Source: JACPFV01 sp035526825 (GTDB lineage Bacteria; Pseudomonadota; Gammaproteobacteria; Nevskiales; Nevskiaceae). From it: a stretch of DNA of 32,600 nt. The position numbers were made by a program, and so were the translations under genes. Of the stretch, positions 1-8,161 are shown one piece after another. The notes beneath the pieces were generated by a model. That model ran no database searches. It saw only the letters and a list, made by a program, of their open reading frames with translations, and had not been told where the DNA came from. The DNA lies in contig DATLBT010000141.1 of assembly GCA_035526825.1 (NCBI GenBank), positions 1 through 32,600 on the forward strand, read 5' to 3'. Within the stretch, counting starts at the first letter, position 1; each line of letters begins with the position of its first letter.

Positions 1-1172
1 GTGTCGACCAGCGCCGTGGCGATGATCGTCAGTGAGCCGCCTTCCTCGATGTTGCGCGCTGCGCCGAAGAAGCGCTTGGGCTTCTGCAGAGCGTTGGCAT
101 CGACGCCACCGCTGAGCACCTTGCCGGAGCTCGGCGCCACCGTGTTGTAGGCGCGCGCGAGGCGGGTGATGGAGTCCAGCAGGATGACGACGTCGCGCTT
201 GTGCTCGACCAGGCGTTTGGCCTTCTCGCTCACCATCTCGGCGACCTGCACGTGCCGCGCGGCTGGCTCGTCGAAGGTGCTGGCGATGACCTCGCCGCGC
301 ACCGTGCGCTGCATGTCGGTGACTTCTTCGGGCCGCTCATCGACCAGCAGCACGATGAGGTAGACGTCCGGGTAGTTCGCCATCAACGACTGCGCGATGT
401 TCTGCAGCATGATGGTCTTGCCGGCCTTGGGCGGCGAAATGATCAGGCCGCGCTGGCCTTTGCCGAACGGCGCCACCAGGTCGATGATGCGTGCCGTGAT
501 GTCCTCGGTCGTGCCGTTGCCGCGCTCCATCTGGAAGCGCTCGTTCGGGAACAGCGGCGTCAGGTTCTCGAAATTGACCTTCTTGCGGCTGGCCTCGGGC
601 GCTTCGAAGTTGATCGTGTCGACTTTGAGCAGCGCGAAGTAGCGCTCGTTGTCCTTCGGCGCGCGCACCCGCCCGGCGATGGAGTCGCCGGTGCGCAGGT
701 TGAAGCGGCGGATCTGCGAGGGCGAGATGTAGACGTCGTCAGGACCGGCCACGTAGGACGAGTCCGGCGAGCGCAGGAAGCCATAGCCGTCGCCCAGGAT
801 CTCGAGCACGCCGTCGCCGTAGATGTGCTCGCCGCGGCGCGCGGAAGCCTTGAGCAGCTGGAAGACGATGTCCTGTTTCTTGCTGCGCGAAACGCTGTCG
901 AGGCCCTCTCCTTGCGCGATTTTCAGGAGCTCCGTCGCGGTCTTGCGGCGCAGCTCGGTCAGGTTGAGGACCTTGGGCGGCGGCAGCGGCTGGCCATCGG
1001 GGCCGAGCTGCGGCGCGGCTAATGCCTCTTCCTCGAATTCATCGCTCCCGCCAGCGTTCGGATCCGGACCGCCTTGCTGCGGATAGTAGTTGCCGCCCTG
1101 ATCCTGGCCGCGATTGCCCTGGTGGCCATGGCCACCGTGCTGGTGATGATGGCGGTGACGACGTTGCTTCAT
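1..1172 (-). CDS. rho: Transcription termination factor Rho (3' end beyond window)
   Basis: Hexameric RNA-dependent ATPase that ends transcription at Rho-dependent sites. The reading frame starts at ATG 1172 and runs off the left edge, leaving 390 residues. Residues 1-67 are a His-, Gly- and Gln-rich extension absent from E. coli Rho. The conserved part begins at about residue 69 (LNLTEL). The RNA-binding domain includes GYGFLRS (129-135) and GPDDVYISPSQIRRFNLRTGD (starting at 143). Walker A is PKAGKT (248-253) and Walker B is VILLDS (329-334). The frame breaks off at TALVD, so roughly the last 95 residues, including the R-loop, are missing. The start codon follows the trxA stop with no base between them (TAAATG), so the two genes are probably one operon, as in other gammaproteobacteria. 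Identification is secure from near-identity of long motifs to E. coli Rho. Confidence 0.97.
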   Translation of the reverse strand, partial: MKQRRHRHHHQHGGHGHQGNRGQDQGGNYYPQQGGPDPNAGGSDEFEEEALAAPQLGPDGQPLPPPKVLNLTELRRKTATELLKIAQGEGLDSVSRSKKQDIVFQLLKASARRGEHIYGDGVLEILGDGYGFLRSPDSSYVAGPDDVYISPSQIRRFNLRTGDSIAGRVRAPKDNERYFALLKVDTINFEAPEASRKKVNFENLTPLFPNERFQMERGNGTTEDITARIIDLVAPFGKGQRGLIISPPKAGKTIMLQNIAQSLMANYPDVYLIVLLVDERPEEVTDMQRTVRGEVIASTFDEPAARHVQVAEMVSEKAKRLVEHKRDVVILLDSITRLARAYNTVAPSSGKVLSGGVDANALQKPKRFFGAARNIEEGGSLTIIATALVD

Positions 1173-1508
1173 TTAGGCGACCTGGACGTGGGGATTGATG
1201 AACGCGGCGAGCTGCGCCTTGGCGACAGCGCCGACCTGGGTGGCGGCAGGCTTGCCGTCCTTGAACAGGATCAGGGTGGGAATGCCGCGGATGGAAAACT
1301 TCGGCGGCGTCTGCGGATTTTCGTCGACGTTGAGCTTGACGACCTTGAGCTTGCCGGCGTTCTCGGCGGCGACTTGCTCGAGGATCGGCGCGATCATGCG
1401 GCACGGGCCGCACCACTCCGCCCAGAAATCCACCAGCACCGGCAGGCTGCTCTTGAGCACTTCCTGCTCGAAGGACTGGTCGGTCACGGGGGGGATGTGC
1501 GCACTCAT
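1173..1508 (-). CDS. trxA: Thioredoxin 1
   Basis: Cytoplasmic dithiol-disulfide reductase of 111 residues, the usual size for the family. The active site is WCGPC at residues 32-36, preceded by VDFWAEW, and the cis-proline loop is GIPTL. I chose ATG 1508 rather than an in-frame start 17 codons upstream. It gives the normal thioredoxin N terminus and has an AGAGG element about 9 nt before it. The stop TAA directly abuts the rho ATG, which implies co-transcription and probably translational coupling with rho. Confidence 0.96.
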   Translation of the reverse strand: MSAHIPPVTDQSFEQEVLKSSLPVLVDFWAEWCGPCRMIAPILEQVAAENAGKLKVVKLNVDENPQTPPKFSIRGIPTLILFKDGKPAATQVGAVAKAQLAAFINPHVQVA

Positions 1509-1841
1509 GGAGAAAACCTCTGCGGATTGGATTTGCCGGGATTCGACCGCCCTCCGCAAGCCTCGTCGCGCGGAAAACGGCGCGACGCTTGGACAACGGC
1601 TCGAGGTGATCGAACAAGCGGGGGATGCTGCCGCAGCTTCGCTGATTGCAGGTTCCGATATTGCTCCGGAGACCCCAGCGCTCGCTGCTGTTGGAATCTA
1701 TTTGAGCCCATTGCCCCCGACAATGCAAGTGCCGCGCGGTGCTGTCGCTCACTGGCGACGCCTCCGGTAAAGTTGCCGCTGCGGGATCACCGGCGGCCGC
1801 GCGGCCGTCGCGACAGGATCCCGGGGGGGCACACCAGCGTC
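1509..1841. other. Intergenic region between divergent trxA and kinase genes
   Basis: 333 bp without a credible gene. Open frames crossing it are extensions of the kinase frame or antisense to trxA, with no family motifs. It must hold the promoters of both divergent genes. The best candidate for trxA is listed separately. For the kinase I see no convincing sigma-70 promoter, only a G-run (GGGGGGG) about 13 nt before its ATG. No repeat or RNA gene is visible. Confidence 0.5.
1695..1723 (-). promoter_or_regulatory. Candidate sigma-70 promoter for trxA-rho
   Basis: On the minus strand TTGTCG (1723-1718) is followed, after exactly 17 nt, by TAGATT (1700-1695). Each hexamer matches the sigma-70 consensus at 4 of 6 positions. 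It points toward trxA and would give a leader of about 180 nt. This is a weak prediction made by eye. Confidence 0.3.
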
Positions 1842-3665
1842 ATGTCCGGACTCGAACCGGGATTCCACCTCGGCCATTACCGCATCACCCGTTCCCTCGG
1901 CTCGGGCGGCATGGCCGACGTGTATGAAGCGCACGACGAAAATCTCGATCGCATCGTCGCGCTGAAGATCCTGCCGATGGAGTACAGCCGCAACCAGCAA
2001 CTGGTGCAGCGGTTCCAGAAGGAAGTGCGCGCGGCGGCAAAGCTCAACCACCGCAACATCGTCACCGTGTTCGAGGTCGGCCAGCAGGACAGCTGGCATT
2101 TCTTCTCGATGCGGCTGCTCACCGGCGGCGACCTGCGCGCCCGCATCGAGGCCGGCCTGACGCCGATCGAAGGCCTCGCCATCCTGCGCGAAGTCGCCGA
2201 CGCCTTCGCCCACGCCCACGCGCGTGGCTTCGTGCATCGCGACGTCAAGCCCGAGAACATCATGTTCGACGAGCAGGGCTTCCCGGTACTGACCGACTTC
2301 GGCATCGCCAAGGCGCTCGATGCGAATACGCACATGACGCGCACCGGCATGACCATGGGCACGCCGCGGTACCTGTCGCCCGAGCAAGCGTCCGGCAAGC
2401 CGGTCGACGCGCGCGCCGACCTCTACAGCCTCGGCATCATCCTGCACGAGATGTTGACCGGACGGCCGCCGTACGACGCGGAAGAAGCGATGGCGGTGAT
2501 CTTCAAGCATGTCACCGAGCCGATCCCGGTGCTGCCGCCCGACTTCCTGAGGTACCAGCCGTTGCTGGAAAAGTTGATGGCCAAGGACGCCAACCAGCGC
2601 ATCGCGTCAGCCACCGACCTGGTCAAGGAGATCGATGCGCTGTTCCCGCGCACGGGCAGCGGCGAGTTCAAGCAGTCGGCACTGCGCACGATGGAGAACC
2701 CGCTGATCCAGCAGCTGATGACGCCTTCGCCGATGCGCACACCGGCACCGCGCACGCCCGCGCCGGTGACGCCGCCACCGGTGCGCCCGGCGCCGACGAG
2801 CAAGCCGATGACCGCGCCGCCCGCGAGTGCCGGGATCGACGTACGCCCGCCTCCGGTGCAGACGCGCCGGCCGACGCTGGCCCCGGCCGCGATGCCTGCA
2901 GCGCCCGCTGGCGCTACTCCGGAAACCGCGGCTTCCCCGACAGCGCCGCGCTCGCGCACGGGTCTCCTGATCGGCGTGATCGCCACGGCCGGTGGCATCG
3001 CCATTGCGGGTTATACGGCGTGGCGCGCCATGCAGCCCGACGCCGTGCCGCCGGCACCCGTTGTCGCCCCCGCGACTTCGCCAGCCGCTGCGCAGGTCGA
3101 GGAAACACGCAAGGCCAATGCCGAGCGCGAACAGCAACGGCGCGCCGAAAAGCAGCGCGCGGAAACGCAGCAGGCCGAGCAGTTGCGACTGCAGCAGCAG
3201 CGCGAAGCCCAGGCCGCCGCGCAGCGCCAGCAAGCGGAAACCGAGGCTCGCAACCGCGCGCAATCGGAGGCCGCCGCCCGTGAACAGGCGCGCCGCGAGG
3301 CGGCTGCGAAGCAGCAAGCCGAGACCGAGGCACAGTCACGTCGCCGGGAGGCCGCCGAGGCTGAAGCCCGCCGCCAGGCCGAAGCCGAGGCACGCCGCCG
3401 TGCCGAAGCCGAAGCGCAGAAGCGCGCCGACGACGAGGCCGCGAGCACGTCGGCGGCCGAAATCGAGCGGCGCGCGCGCGAGGCGGATCGGGCCGCCGCT
3501 GCCAAGCGCCGCGGCGGCAAGCCGGCCGAGGAAAAGCCCGCGGAGGAAAAGGCCAAGGCCAAGCCGGTGGAGCCGGAGAAGAAACGCCCGGACGAGAGCA
3601 AGCCAGACGAGAGCAAAGAAGAAGAAGAAGCGCTGGAGCGCTCGCGGCGGCCGACCGGTTTTTAG
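1842..3665 (+). CDS. Membrane-anchored Ser/Thr protein kinase (PknB/Hanks type)
   Basis: 607 residues. The N-terminal kinase domain (about 12-270) has the glycine loop GSGGMADVYE (20-29), ATP-binding lysine K42 (VALK), catalytic HRDVKPEN (132-139, D134), DFG (152-154) and GTPRYLSPEQ (173-182). A Pro/Thr/Ala-rich linker (about 295-370) leads to one hydrophobic membrane segment (about 373-393). After it come about 170 residues rich in Ala, Glu, Arg and Gln, predicted to form a long charged coiled coil (about 418-540) that ends in Lys/Glu/Pro-rich sequence. No PASTA or other sensor domain is seen. The frame is open for 256 codons further upstream, but that part is antisense to trxA, so I start at ATG 1842, just before MSGLEPGFHLGHYRI. 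It faces the cyclase-FHA gene across only 6 bp, and FHA domains bind phosphothreonine, so the two may act together. Its substrate is unknown. Confidence 0.92.
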   Translation: MSGLEPGFHLGHYRITRSLGSGGMADVYEAHDENLDRIVALKILPMEYSRNQQLVQRFQKEVRAAAKLNHRNIVTVFEVGQQDSWHFFSMRLLTGGDLRARIEAGLTPIEGLAILREVADAFAHAHARGFVHRDVKPENIMFDEQGFPVLTDFGIAKALDANTHMTRTGMTMGTPRYLSPEQASGKPVDARADLYSLGIILHEMLTGRPPYDAEEAMAVIFKHVTEPIPVLPPDFLRYQPLLEKLMAKDANQRIASATDLVKEIDALFPRTGSGEFKQSALRTMENPLIQQLMTPSPMRTPAPRTPAPVTPPPVRPAPTSKPMTAPPASAGIDVRPPPVQTRRPTLAPAAMPAAPAGATPETAASPTAPRSRTGLLIGVIATAGGIAIAGYTAWRAMQPDAVPPAPVVAPATSPAAAQVEETRKANAEREQQRRAEKQRAETQQAEQLRLQQQREAQAAAQRQQAETEARNRAQSEAAAREQARREAAAKQQAETEAQSRRREAAEAEARRQAEAEARRRAEAEAQKRADDEAASTSAAEIERRAREADRAAAAKRRGGKPAEEKPAEEKAKAKPVEPEKKRPDESKPDESKEEEEALERSRRPTGF

Positions 3666-3671
3666 CGGCGC

Positions 3672-4580
3672 TTAGCCCGTCGCGAAGCTCACCACAAACT
3701 CGTCTCCCTCGGGGCGCGTACCCAGCGAGAAGGTACCGGCACCCACCAGGGCAAAGGCTTCGTTGCGCACGTAGATGGGCTTGCCCGAGCCCAGTGCCAC
3801 ATAGGTGCCATTGCTGCTCTCGTCGACGAGCATGAACTTGCCGCGGCGATATTCAAAACGCACGTGCTTGCGCGAGGCGAAGCTGGTTTGCAGCACCATT
3901 TCACATTCTTCCGAGCGCCCCATCCAACGTGGCAGGTCCGCCGGGGTCAGCGTCCACTGCTGCTCCTTGCACTTGAGCAACAGGGTCTGCGCCATGACGG
4001 TCTCGGTCGGGCCGGTCGAGACGAGGATGGTCTGGTTGCGCTGCTCCCAGACGATTTGCACCACGCTCACTTCTTCCTTGATGCCCTTCACCGGCGTCTT
4101 GTCGAACAGCCGCGACACCGCTTTGAGTTCGCGGTCGAAGTGCCTGGACGTGTCTTCCGTGGTGAGGATCTGGTCGGCCTTGGCCATGGCCGCCAGCCGC
4201 GCGGCAATGTTTACGACATCGCCGAACACGTCGCCATCGCGCTCGACCGTGGTGCCGTAGGCGAAGCCGATGCGGACCTTGAGGTTGGCGCCAGGCTCGG
4301 CCGGCACCATGCGCAGCTTGCGCTGCATGTCCATCGCCGCGCGCGCCGCGGCAGCGGCGTCGGCAAAGCGGCACATCACCTCGTCGCCGATCGTCTTCAC
4401 CACGCGGCCGTTCTCGCGAGTTGTTGCGTCGCGCAGCAGGCCGAGCGTGCGTTCGATCAAAGCCTGGGCACGCTCGTTGCCCACAGCCTGGTACAGCGCC
4501 GTGCTGCCCGCGACGTCGCCGAACAAAACCGCCGCGTTTGCGCCGACCGGACTTTCGGTGGTGCCGCCCTTCTGCGTCAT
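3672..4580 (-). CDS. Class III adenylate/guanylate cyclase with C-terminal FHA domain
   Basis: 302 residues. The cyclase domain (about 14-180) has metal-binding aspartates in LFGDVAGST (D22) and TIGDEV (D66), and the transition-state pair in GDVVNIAARL (N124, R128), so it looks catalytically intact. Whether it uses ATP or GTP cannot be told from these motifs. The C terminus (about 200-300) is an FHA phosphothreonine-reading domain with GRSEECEM (221-228), SRKH (236-239) and SSNGTYV (255-261). There is no membrane segment. I start at ATG 4580, which has AAGGG about 9 nt upstream, rather than a TTG nine codons earlier. It converges on the Ser/Thr kinase gene. A kinase beside an FHA-cyclase suggests phosphorylation-controlled cyclic nucleotide signalling, which is inference. 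Confidence 0.9.
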   Translation of the reverse strand: MTQKGGTTESPVGANAAVLFGDVAGSTALYQAVGNERAQALIERTLGLLRDATTRENGRVVKTIGDEVMCRFADAAAAARAAMDMQRKLRMVPAEPGANLKVRIGFAYGTTVERDGDVFGDVVNIAARLAAMAKADQILTTEDTSRHFDRELKAVSRLFDKTPVKGIKEEVSVVQIVWEQRNQTILVSTGPTETVMAQTLLLKCKEQQWTLTPADLPRWMGRSEECEMVLQTSFASRKHVRFEYRRGKFMLVDESSNGTYVALGSGKPIYVRNEAFALVGAGTFSLGTRPEGDEFVVSFATG

Positions 4581-4623
4581 GAATGACGCCCTTTGCCCGC
4601 GCGACAACGCGGGCGGTCGGCTC

Positions 4624-5286
4624 TCACCAGCTAAGCAGGTCGAAGGTGAACGTGTAGCCTAGCTGCACGAAATTTTCCTTGAACTCGAACGTGTTGGAGT
4701 CATCCTCGCCGTTGAATGCCTGGGCCCGCAGGTAGATCGAATGCGGCGTATCGAGGATGTTGGCCTGCAGCTTGCCGCTTATCCCGTTCGCCGATATGTC
4801 GAGCGCGACCCCCTGCTCGTCCGAATACTCGACGACGTTGTAAGCCAGCGCCAAATTCAAGGCAACGCGGTCGCCGATCCTCTGGGAAAAGCTGCCACCT
4901 GCAAACGGTCCGGTAGCCTGGTAGTAGTTGCTGTCCGCACTGGTGGCCGTGAAGTCGTCGCTGTAGTTTCCGGCGCGGTAGCCGCCGAACACACTCCAGC
5001 GATCGCCGATGAACACTCCACCCGTGAACAGATAGTCGGTGCGGTCTAGGTAGTCATTTGCCACGTGCTGGTAGTCCATCCCCCAGTCCACGAAAATACG
5101 GCCAATCGATGCACCGAAACCGACCTGCACGCCATAGGCGTTGCTGTCGGTCCGCGAACCCGATGCTTCGAAATCATAGGTGCCAGCCGTGAGGCCGGCT
5201 CGACCCGTGATGAACCCCGCTGCGTCGGCGGTACCTGCCGAAAACCAGGCGGACACCGACAAGATGCCAATCAGAATTTTTTTCAT
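4624..5286 (-). CDS. Putative outer-membrane beta-barrel protein (distal of a tandem pair)
   Basis: 220 residues. A clear signal peptide (MKKILIGILSVSAWFSAGTADA) is followed by alternating hydrophobic/polar beta-strand sequence rich in Gly, Tyr and Asp and ending in Trp, typical of small outer-membrane barrels. I do not recognise the family. It shares layout and phrases with the adjacent upstream protein: both have a FxGYRxxxxxD(D/S)F-like stretch, PHS(I/V)(Y/F)L near the C terminus and a final LGY(T/V)F(T/S)F strand. They are probably tandem paralogs. ATG 5286 is chosen because GGGGGA lies about 7 nt upstream. An alternative ATG at 5319 overlaps the upstream stop (TGATG) and would add 11 residues before the signal peptide. 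Confidence 0.75.
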   Translation of the reverse strand: MKKILIGILSVSAWFSAGTADAAGFITGRAGLTAGTYDFEASGSRTDSNAYGVQVGFGASIGRIFVDWGMDYQHVANDYLDRTDYLFTGGVFIGDRWSVFGGYRAGNYSDDFTATSADSNYYQATGPFAGGSFSQRIGDRVALNLALAYNVVEYSDEQGVALDISANGISGKLQANILDTPHSIYLRAQAFNGEDDSNTFEFKENFVQLGYTFTFDLLSW

Positions 5287-5318
5287 CGCCATTCCCCCGT
5301 GCCTAGTCGCGCGACGCA

Positions 5319-6077
5319 TCAGGAACCCGCCCCGAAGGAGAACACATAGCCCAGGTGGGCATAGATTTCTTCGTATTCCGTCGGTGGCACTATCCCCGAG
5401 AGCCCGTTGTCCTTGATGGCGGTTTCGTTGTCACCCGTAAACCTCCGTAGCTGCAAGAACACCGAATGCGGCGAATTGGCCAGCGCGCCGACTGCCTTCA
5501 GACTGACGCCGTTGGATTCGTAGCTGGGGTAGAAAGGGTCGTCGAACTCGACGTCAAAAATGTTGAGCGCAATGGACGTCGATAACGTCACGGCACGGCC
5601 GATCCTGAAGCCATAGCCCGCGCCAACGAAAGGTCCCTGCTCCGTATTGCCACAGCCGCAGGCCGAGCTGTCGTCGTCCGACGAAAAGCTGTCGCCGAAC
5701 TTTGCCATGCGGTACCCGGTAAACAGGTTGAAGTCCCCCAGATAACCGCCAAAACTCGCCTGGTACTCTGTCCGCTCGAAGCCTTCGTCATTCGGAGTCG
5801 CGTATTCGATCGAGGCATCCGCGTAGTTCGATCCGCCGGTTAGATAGGTAAAGCCCACGCCGCCGCCGAGCAAACCCGCACCGTCCTCGCTGGTTGGGAA
5901 GCCAGTCGTCTCGTATTCGGAGCTCAGCGATCCGGCGAAAAGAAACACTCGCCCGGATACGTCGCTCTCTGCCTTGACGGGGGCCTTCGACGGAGAGTCG
6001 GTTCTTTTCGCCGCCTCCGTTGCGCCGCAAATGGCCAGCCCCAGACAAAGAAGCCACACCTTTCTTCCGTCGCGCAT
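5319..6077 (-). CDS. Putative outer-membrane beta-barrel protein (proximal of a tandem pair)
   Basis: 252 residues with an N-terminal signal peptide (hydrophobic core VWLLCLGLAICGA). A short Lys/Ser/Pro-rich mature N terminus follows, then a predicted beta-barrel with many Gly, Tyr and Asp residues. A loop with DDDSSACGCG near residue 140 holds two close cysteines. The last strand is HLGYVFSFGAGS. The family is not recognised. It is probably a paralog of the next gene, and the two likely form an operon because the next frame can begin within this stop codon. The start ATG 6077 has GGGGGAA a few bases upstream. The role is unknown, perhaps a surface or porin-like protein. Confidence 0.75.
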   Translation of the reverse strand: MRDGRKVWLLCLGLAICGATEAAKRTDSPSKAPVKAESDVSGRVFLFAGSLSSEYETTGFPTSEDGAGLLGGGVGFTYLTGGSNYADASIEYATPNDEGFERTEYQASFGGYLGDFNLFTGYRMAKFGDSFSSDDDSSACGCGNTEQGPFVGAGYGFRIGRAVTLSTSIALNIFDVEFDDPFYPSYESNGVSLKAVGALANSPHSVFLQLRRFTGDNETAIKDNGLSGIVPPTEYEEIYAHLGYVFSFGAGS

Positions 6078-6208
6078 CGTTCCCCCGGTTTCTTGTGTAC
6101 GGCATGTAGCCTATGCCCGCACCGTATGAGTGTCCAGCCAAGGAAGCCGGCCCGCGAAACCAAGCTTCAGGACAGGCCCGGCAGAATCGTGGACAATGCG
6201 CGCCCTAT

Positions 6209-7486
6209 ATGCGACCTGACCACCTTACCGACGTCGCCTTCGCGTCGCTGCCGCTGCACCCCACATTGCTTGAAGGCCTCAACGCCCTCGGCTTCACCCA
6301 CTGCACGCCGATTCAGGCCCAGACCCTGCCGCTGGCGCTGCAAGGCCATGACCTCGCGGGCCAGGCGCAGACCGGCACCGGCAAGTCGGCGGCGTTCCTG
6401 CTCGCAACTATGGACCACCTGCTGCGCTCGCCGCGGCGCGGCGAGGCGGGCCAGCCGCGCTCGGTGATGCTGGCGCCAACGCGCGAGCTCGCGATCCAGA
6501 TCTTCAAGGACGCCGAGGGCCTCGGCGCCAGGACCGGGCTCAAGATGACCGTCGTGTACGGCGGCACCGGCTACGAGAGCCAGCGGCAATCGCTGATCGA
6601 CGGCGTGGACATCCTGATCGGCACCCCCGGCCGGCTGATCGACTATTACAAGCAGGACGTGTTCAACCTCAAGCAAGTCGACGTCGTCGTGCTCGATGAA
6701 GCTGACCGCATGTTCGACCTCGGCTTCATCGACGACATCCGCTACCTGTTGCGGCGCATGCCGCCACCCGCGCAGCGCCGCAACTACCTGTTCAGCGCAA
6801 CGCTGTCGCATCGCGTGCTCGAGCTCGCCTACGAGCACATGAACAATCCGCAGAACATCGAGGTGAAGCCGGAGCAGGTCACCGCCGACAAGGTGCGCCA
6901 GAGCATGGTGCACGTCTCCAACGACCAGAAGCTGCCGCTGCTGGTGGGCCTGCTGCGCCACCACGCGCCGCTGCGCACGCTGATCTTCGTCAACACCAAG
7001 CGCGACTGCGAGCACGTCGAGATCACGCTGCAGGCCAACGGCTTCAATGCCGCGACCATCTCCGGCGACGTGCCGCAGAACAAGCGCGAGCGCCTGCTGC
7101 AGGACTTCAAGGACGGAAAATTACCGGTGCTGGTGGCGACCGACGTCGCCGCACGCGGGCTGCACATCCCGGCGGTGTCTCACGTCATCAACTACGACCT
7201 GCCGCAGGATGCCGAGGACTACGTCCACCGCATCGGCCGCACCGCGCGCGCCGGCCAGAGCGGCGATGCCATCTCGCTGTGCTGCGAGACCTATGTGTAC
7301 TCGCTGCCGGACATCGAGCGTTACATCGGCCAGCGGCTGCCGATGATGGAATCGAGCATTGAAAGCCTGGTTCCGGCCGACTTCGTGCGCAAGTCGCGGC
7401 CGCATCGCCATCATCACGGCGGTGGCGGCGGCCGTGGCGGTCGCCCCGGTGGCGGCGGACGCCGTCCGCCTCCGCGCCGCCGCTAA
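6209..7486 (+). CDS. rhlB: ATP-dependent RNA helicase RhlB (DEAD-box)
   Basis: 425 residues. RhlB unwinds RNA and in enterobacteria works with RNase E. The Q motif region is FASLPLHPTL...CTPIQAQ (11-38). Walker A is AQTGTGKS (53-60), followed by PTREL (90-94), DEAD (163-166), FSAT, and HRIGRTARAG near the C-terminal third. The tail is His/Gly/Arg/Pro-rich (HRHHHGGGGGRGG), a likely RNA-binding extension. ATG 6209 fits the RhlB N terminus (MRPDHLTDVAF). The frame is open 32 codons upstream but that part has no family similarity. The 3' end overlaps yrfG tail-to-tail by 4 bp, and a short GCCGCT/AGCGGC hairpin spans the junction (7479-7495). rhlB lies beside trxA-rho in E. coli, whereas here 4.7 kb of signalling and envelope genes separate them. 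Confidence 0.95.
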   Translation: MRPDHLTDVAFASLPLHPTLLEGLNALGFTHCTPIQAQTLPLALQGHDLAGQAQTGTGKSAAFLLATMDHLLRSPRRGEAGQPRSVMLAPTRELAIQIFKDAEGLGARTGLKMTVVYGGTGYESQRQSLIDGVDILIGTPGRLIDYYKQDVFNLKQVDVVVLDEADRMFDLGFIDDIRYLLRRMPPPAQRRNYLFSATLSHRVLELAYEHMNNPQNIEVKPEQVTADKVRQSMVHVSNDQKLPLLVGLLRHHAPLRTLIFVNTKRDCEHVEITLQANGFNAATISGDVPQNKRERLLQDFKDGKLPVLVATDVAARGLHIPAVSHVINYDLPQDAEDYVHRIGRTARAGQSGDAISLCCETYVYSLPDIERYIGQRLPMMESSIESLVPADFVRKSRPHRHHHGGGGGRGGRPGGGGRRPPPRRR

Positions 7487-8142
7487 GCGAGCGGCAGCAG
7501 GTCAGCTAGCTTTTCCACCGAGTTGAAGCCCGGCACGTCACGCGACGGCCGCGTGCTGTCGGGGTGGCGGATCGCAACACACTGGGCGATGCCGTAGTCG
7601 CGGGCGGCCGCCAGCACCGCCGCGTTGTCGTCCACGAACAGCGCGCGCTCCTTGTCGAACGGGAACCGCGCGGCCAGCCGCGGCCAGAACCGCGCGTCCT
7701 CCTTCGGCGCATCGAAGTCGTGTGAGCTGATGAGCCGGTCGAAGTGAATCGCCAGGCCCGAGTGCGTTTGCTTGATGTCGAGCGCTTGCGGATCGGCATT
7801 GGTCACGAGCCACAGCGTGCGGCCGGAGTCCTTTACCGCGCGCAGGAAATCCGGCGCGCCCGGCAGCGGGCCGCTGCGATGACGCACGTCATGTTTGATT
7901 CGCACGAGGTCCAGGCCGGTGAGCGCGCTCCAGTGCGCAAGGCTGTACCACGGCAAGGTGCCGCGCAGCCTTTCGAAGTGCGGCCGCAGTTCGGCGGCGG
8001 CCGCCGCGAACGAGATGCGCTTGTGCTCGGCGTACTTTGCCGGGACCACCTCGCCCCAGAAATGATTGTCGAAGGCCAGATCGAGGATCGTGCCATCCAT
8101 GTCGAGCATCACGTGCTCGACGCGATTCCATGCGACGGTCAT
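7483..8142 (-). CDS. yrfG: GMP/IMP nucleotidase (HAD hydrolase, YrfG type)
   Basis: 219 residues, matching the E. coli YrfG length and landmarks: LDMDGTxLDLAFDNxFW at 13-29 (nucleophile D14, acid/base D16), LVTNADP (HAD motif II), PKEDARFW (motif III lysine) and LFVDDN (motif IV). It should dephosphorylate purine monophosphates in the cytosol. The gene is divergent from cysQ with only 19 bp between start codons, so promoters must lie inside the coding regions or overlap tightly. It converges on rhlB with a 4-bp overlap. Confidence 0.9.
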   Translation of the reverse strand: MTVAWNRVEHVMLDMDGTILDLAFDNHFWGEVVPAKYAEHKRISFAAAAAELRPHFERLRGTLPWYSLAHWSALTGLDLVRIKHDVRHRSGPLPGAPDFLRAVKDSGRTLWLVTNADPQALDIKQTHSGLAIHFDRLISSHDFDAPKEDARFWPRLAARFPFDKERALFVDDNAAVLAAARDYGIAQCVAIRHPDSTRPSRDVPGFNSVEKLADLLPLA

Positions 8143-8161
8143 GACCTATGATAGCCGCGCC

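Noticed and set aside
201..1022. Long plus-strand open frame opposite rho
   Set aside because: It is a shadow of the GC-rich rho gene, with composition typical of an antisense frame and no recognisable domain.
1074..1841. Upstream extension of the kinase frame (256 codons)
   Set aside because: It is antisense to trxA, has no kinase-related motif, and the kinase has a natural start at ATG 1842.
2607..3616. Minus-strand open frames opposite the kinase linker and coiled coil
   Set aside because: Low-complexity Arg/Ala/Gly translations of the repetitive kinase C terminus. No start signal or family similarity.
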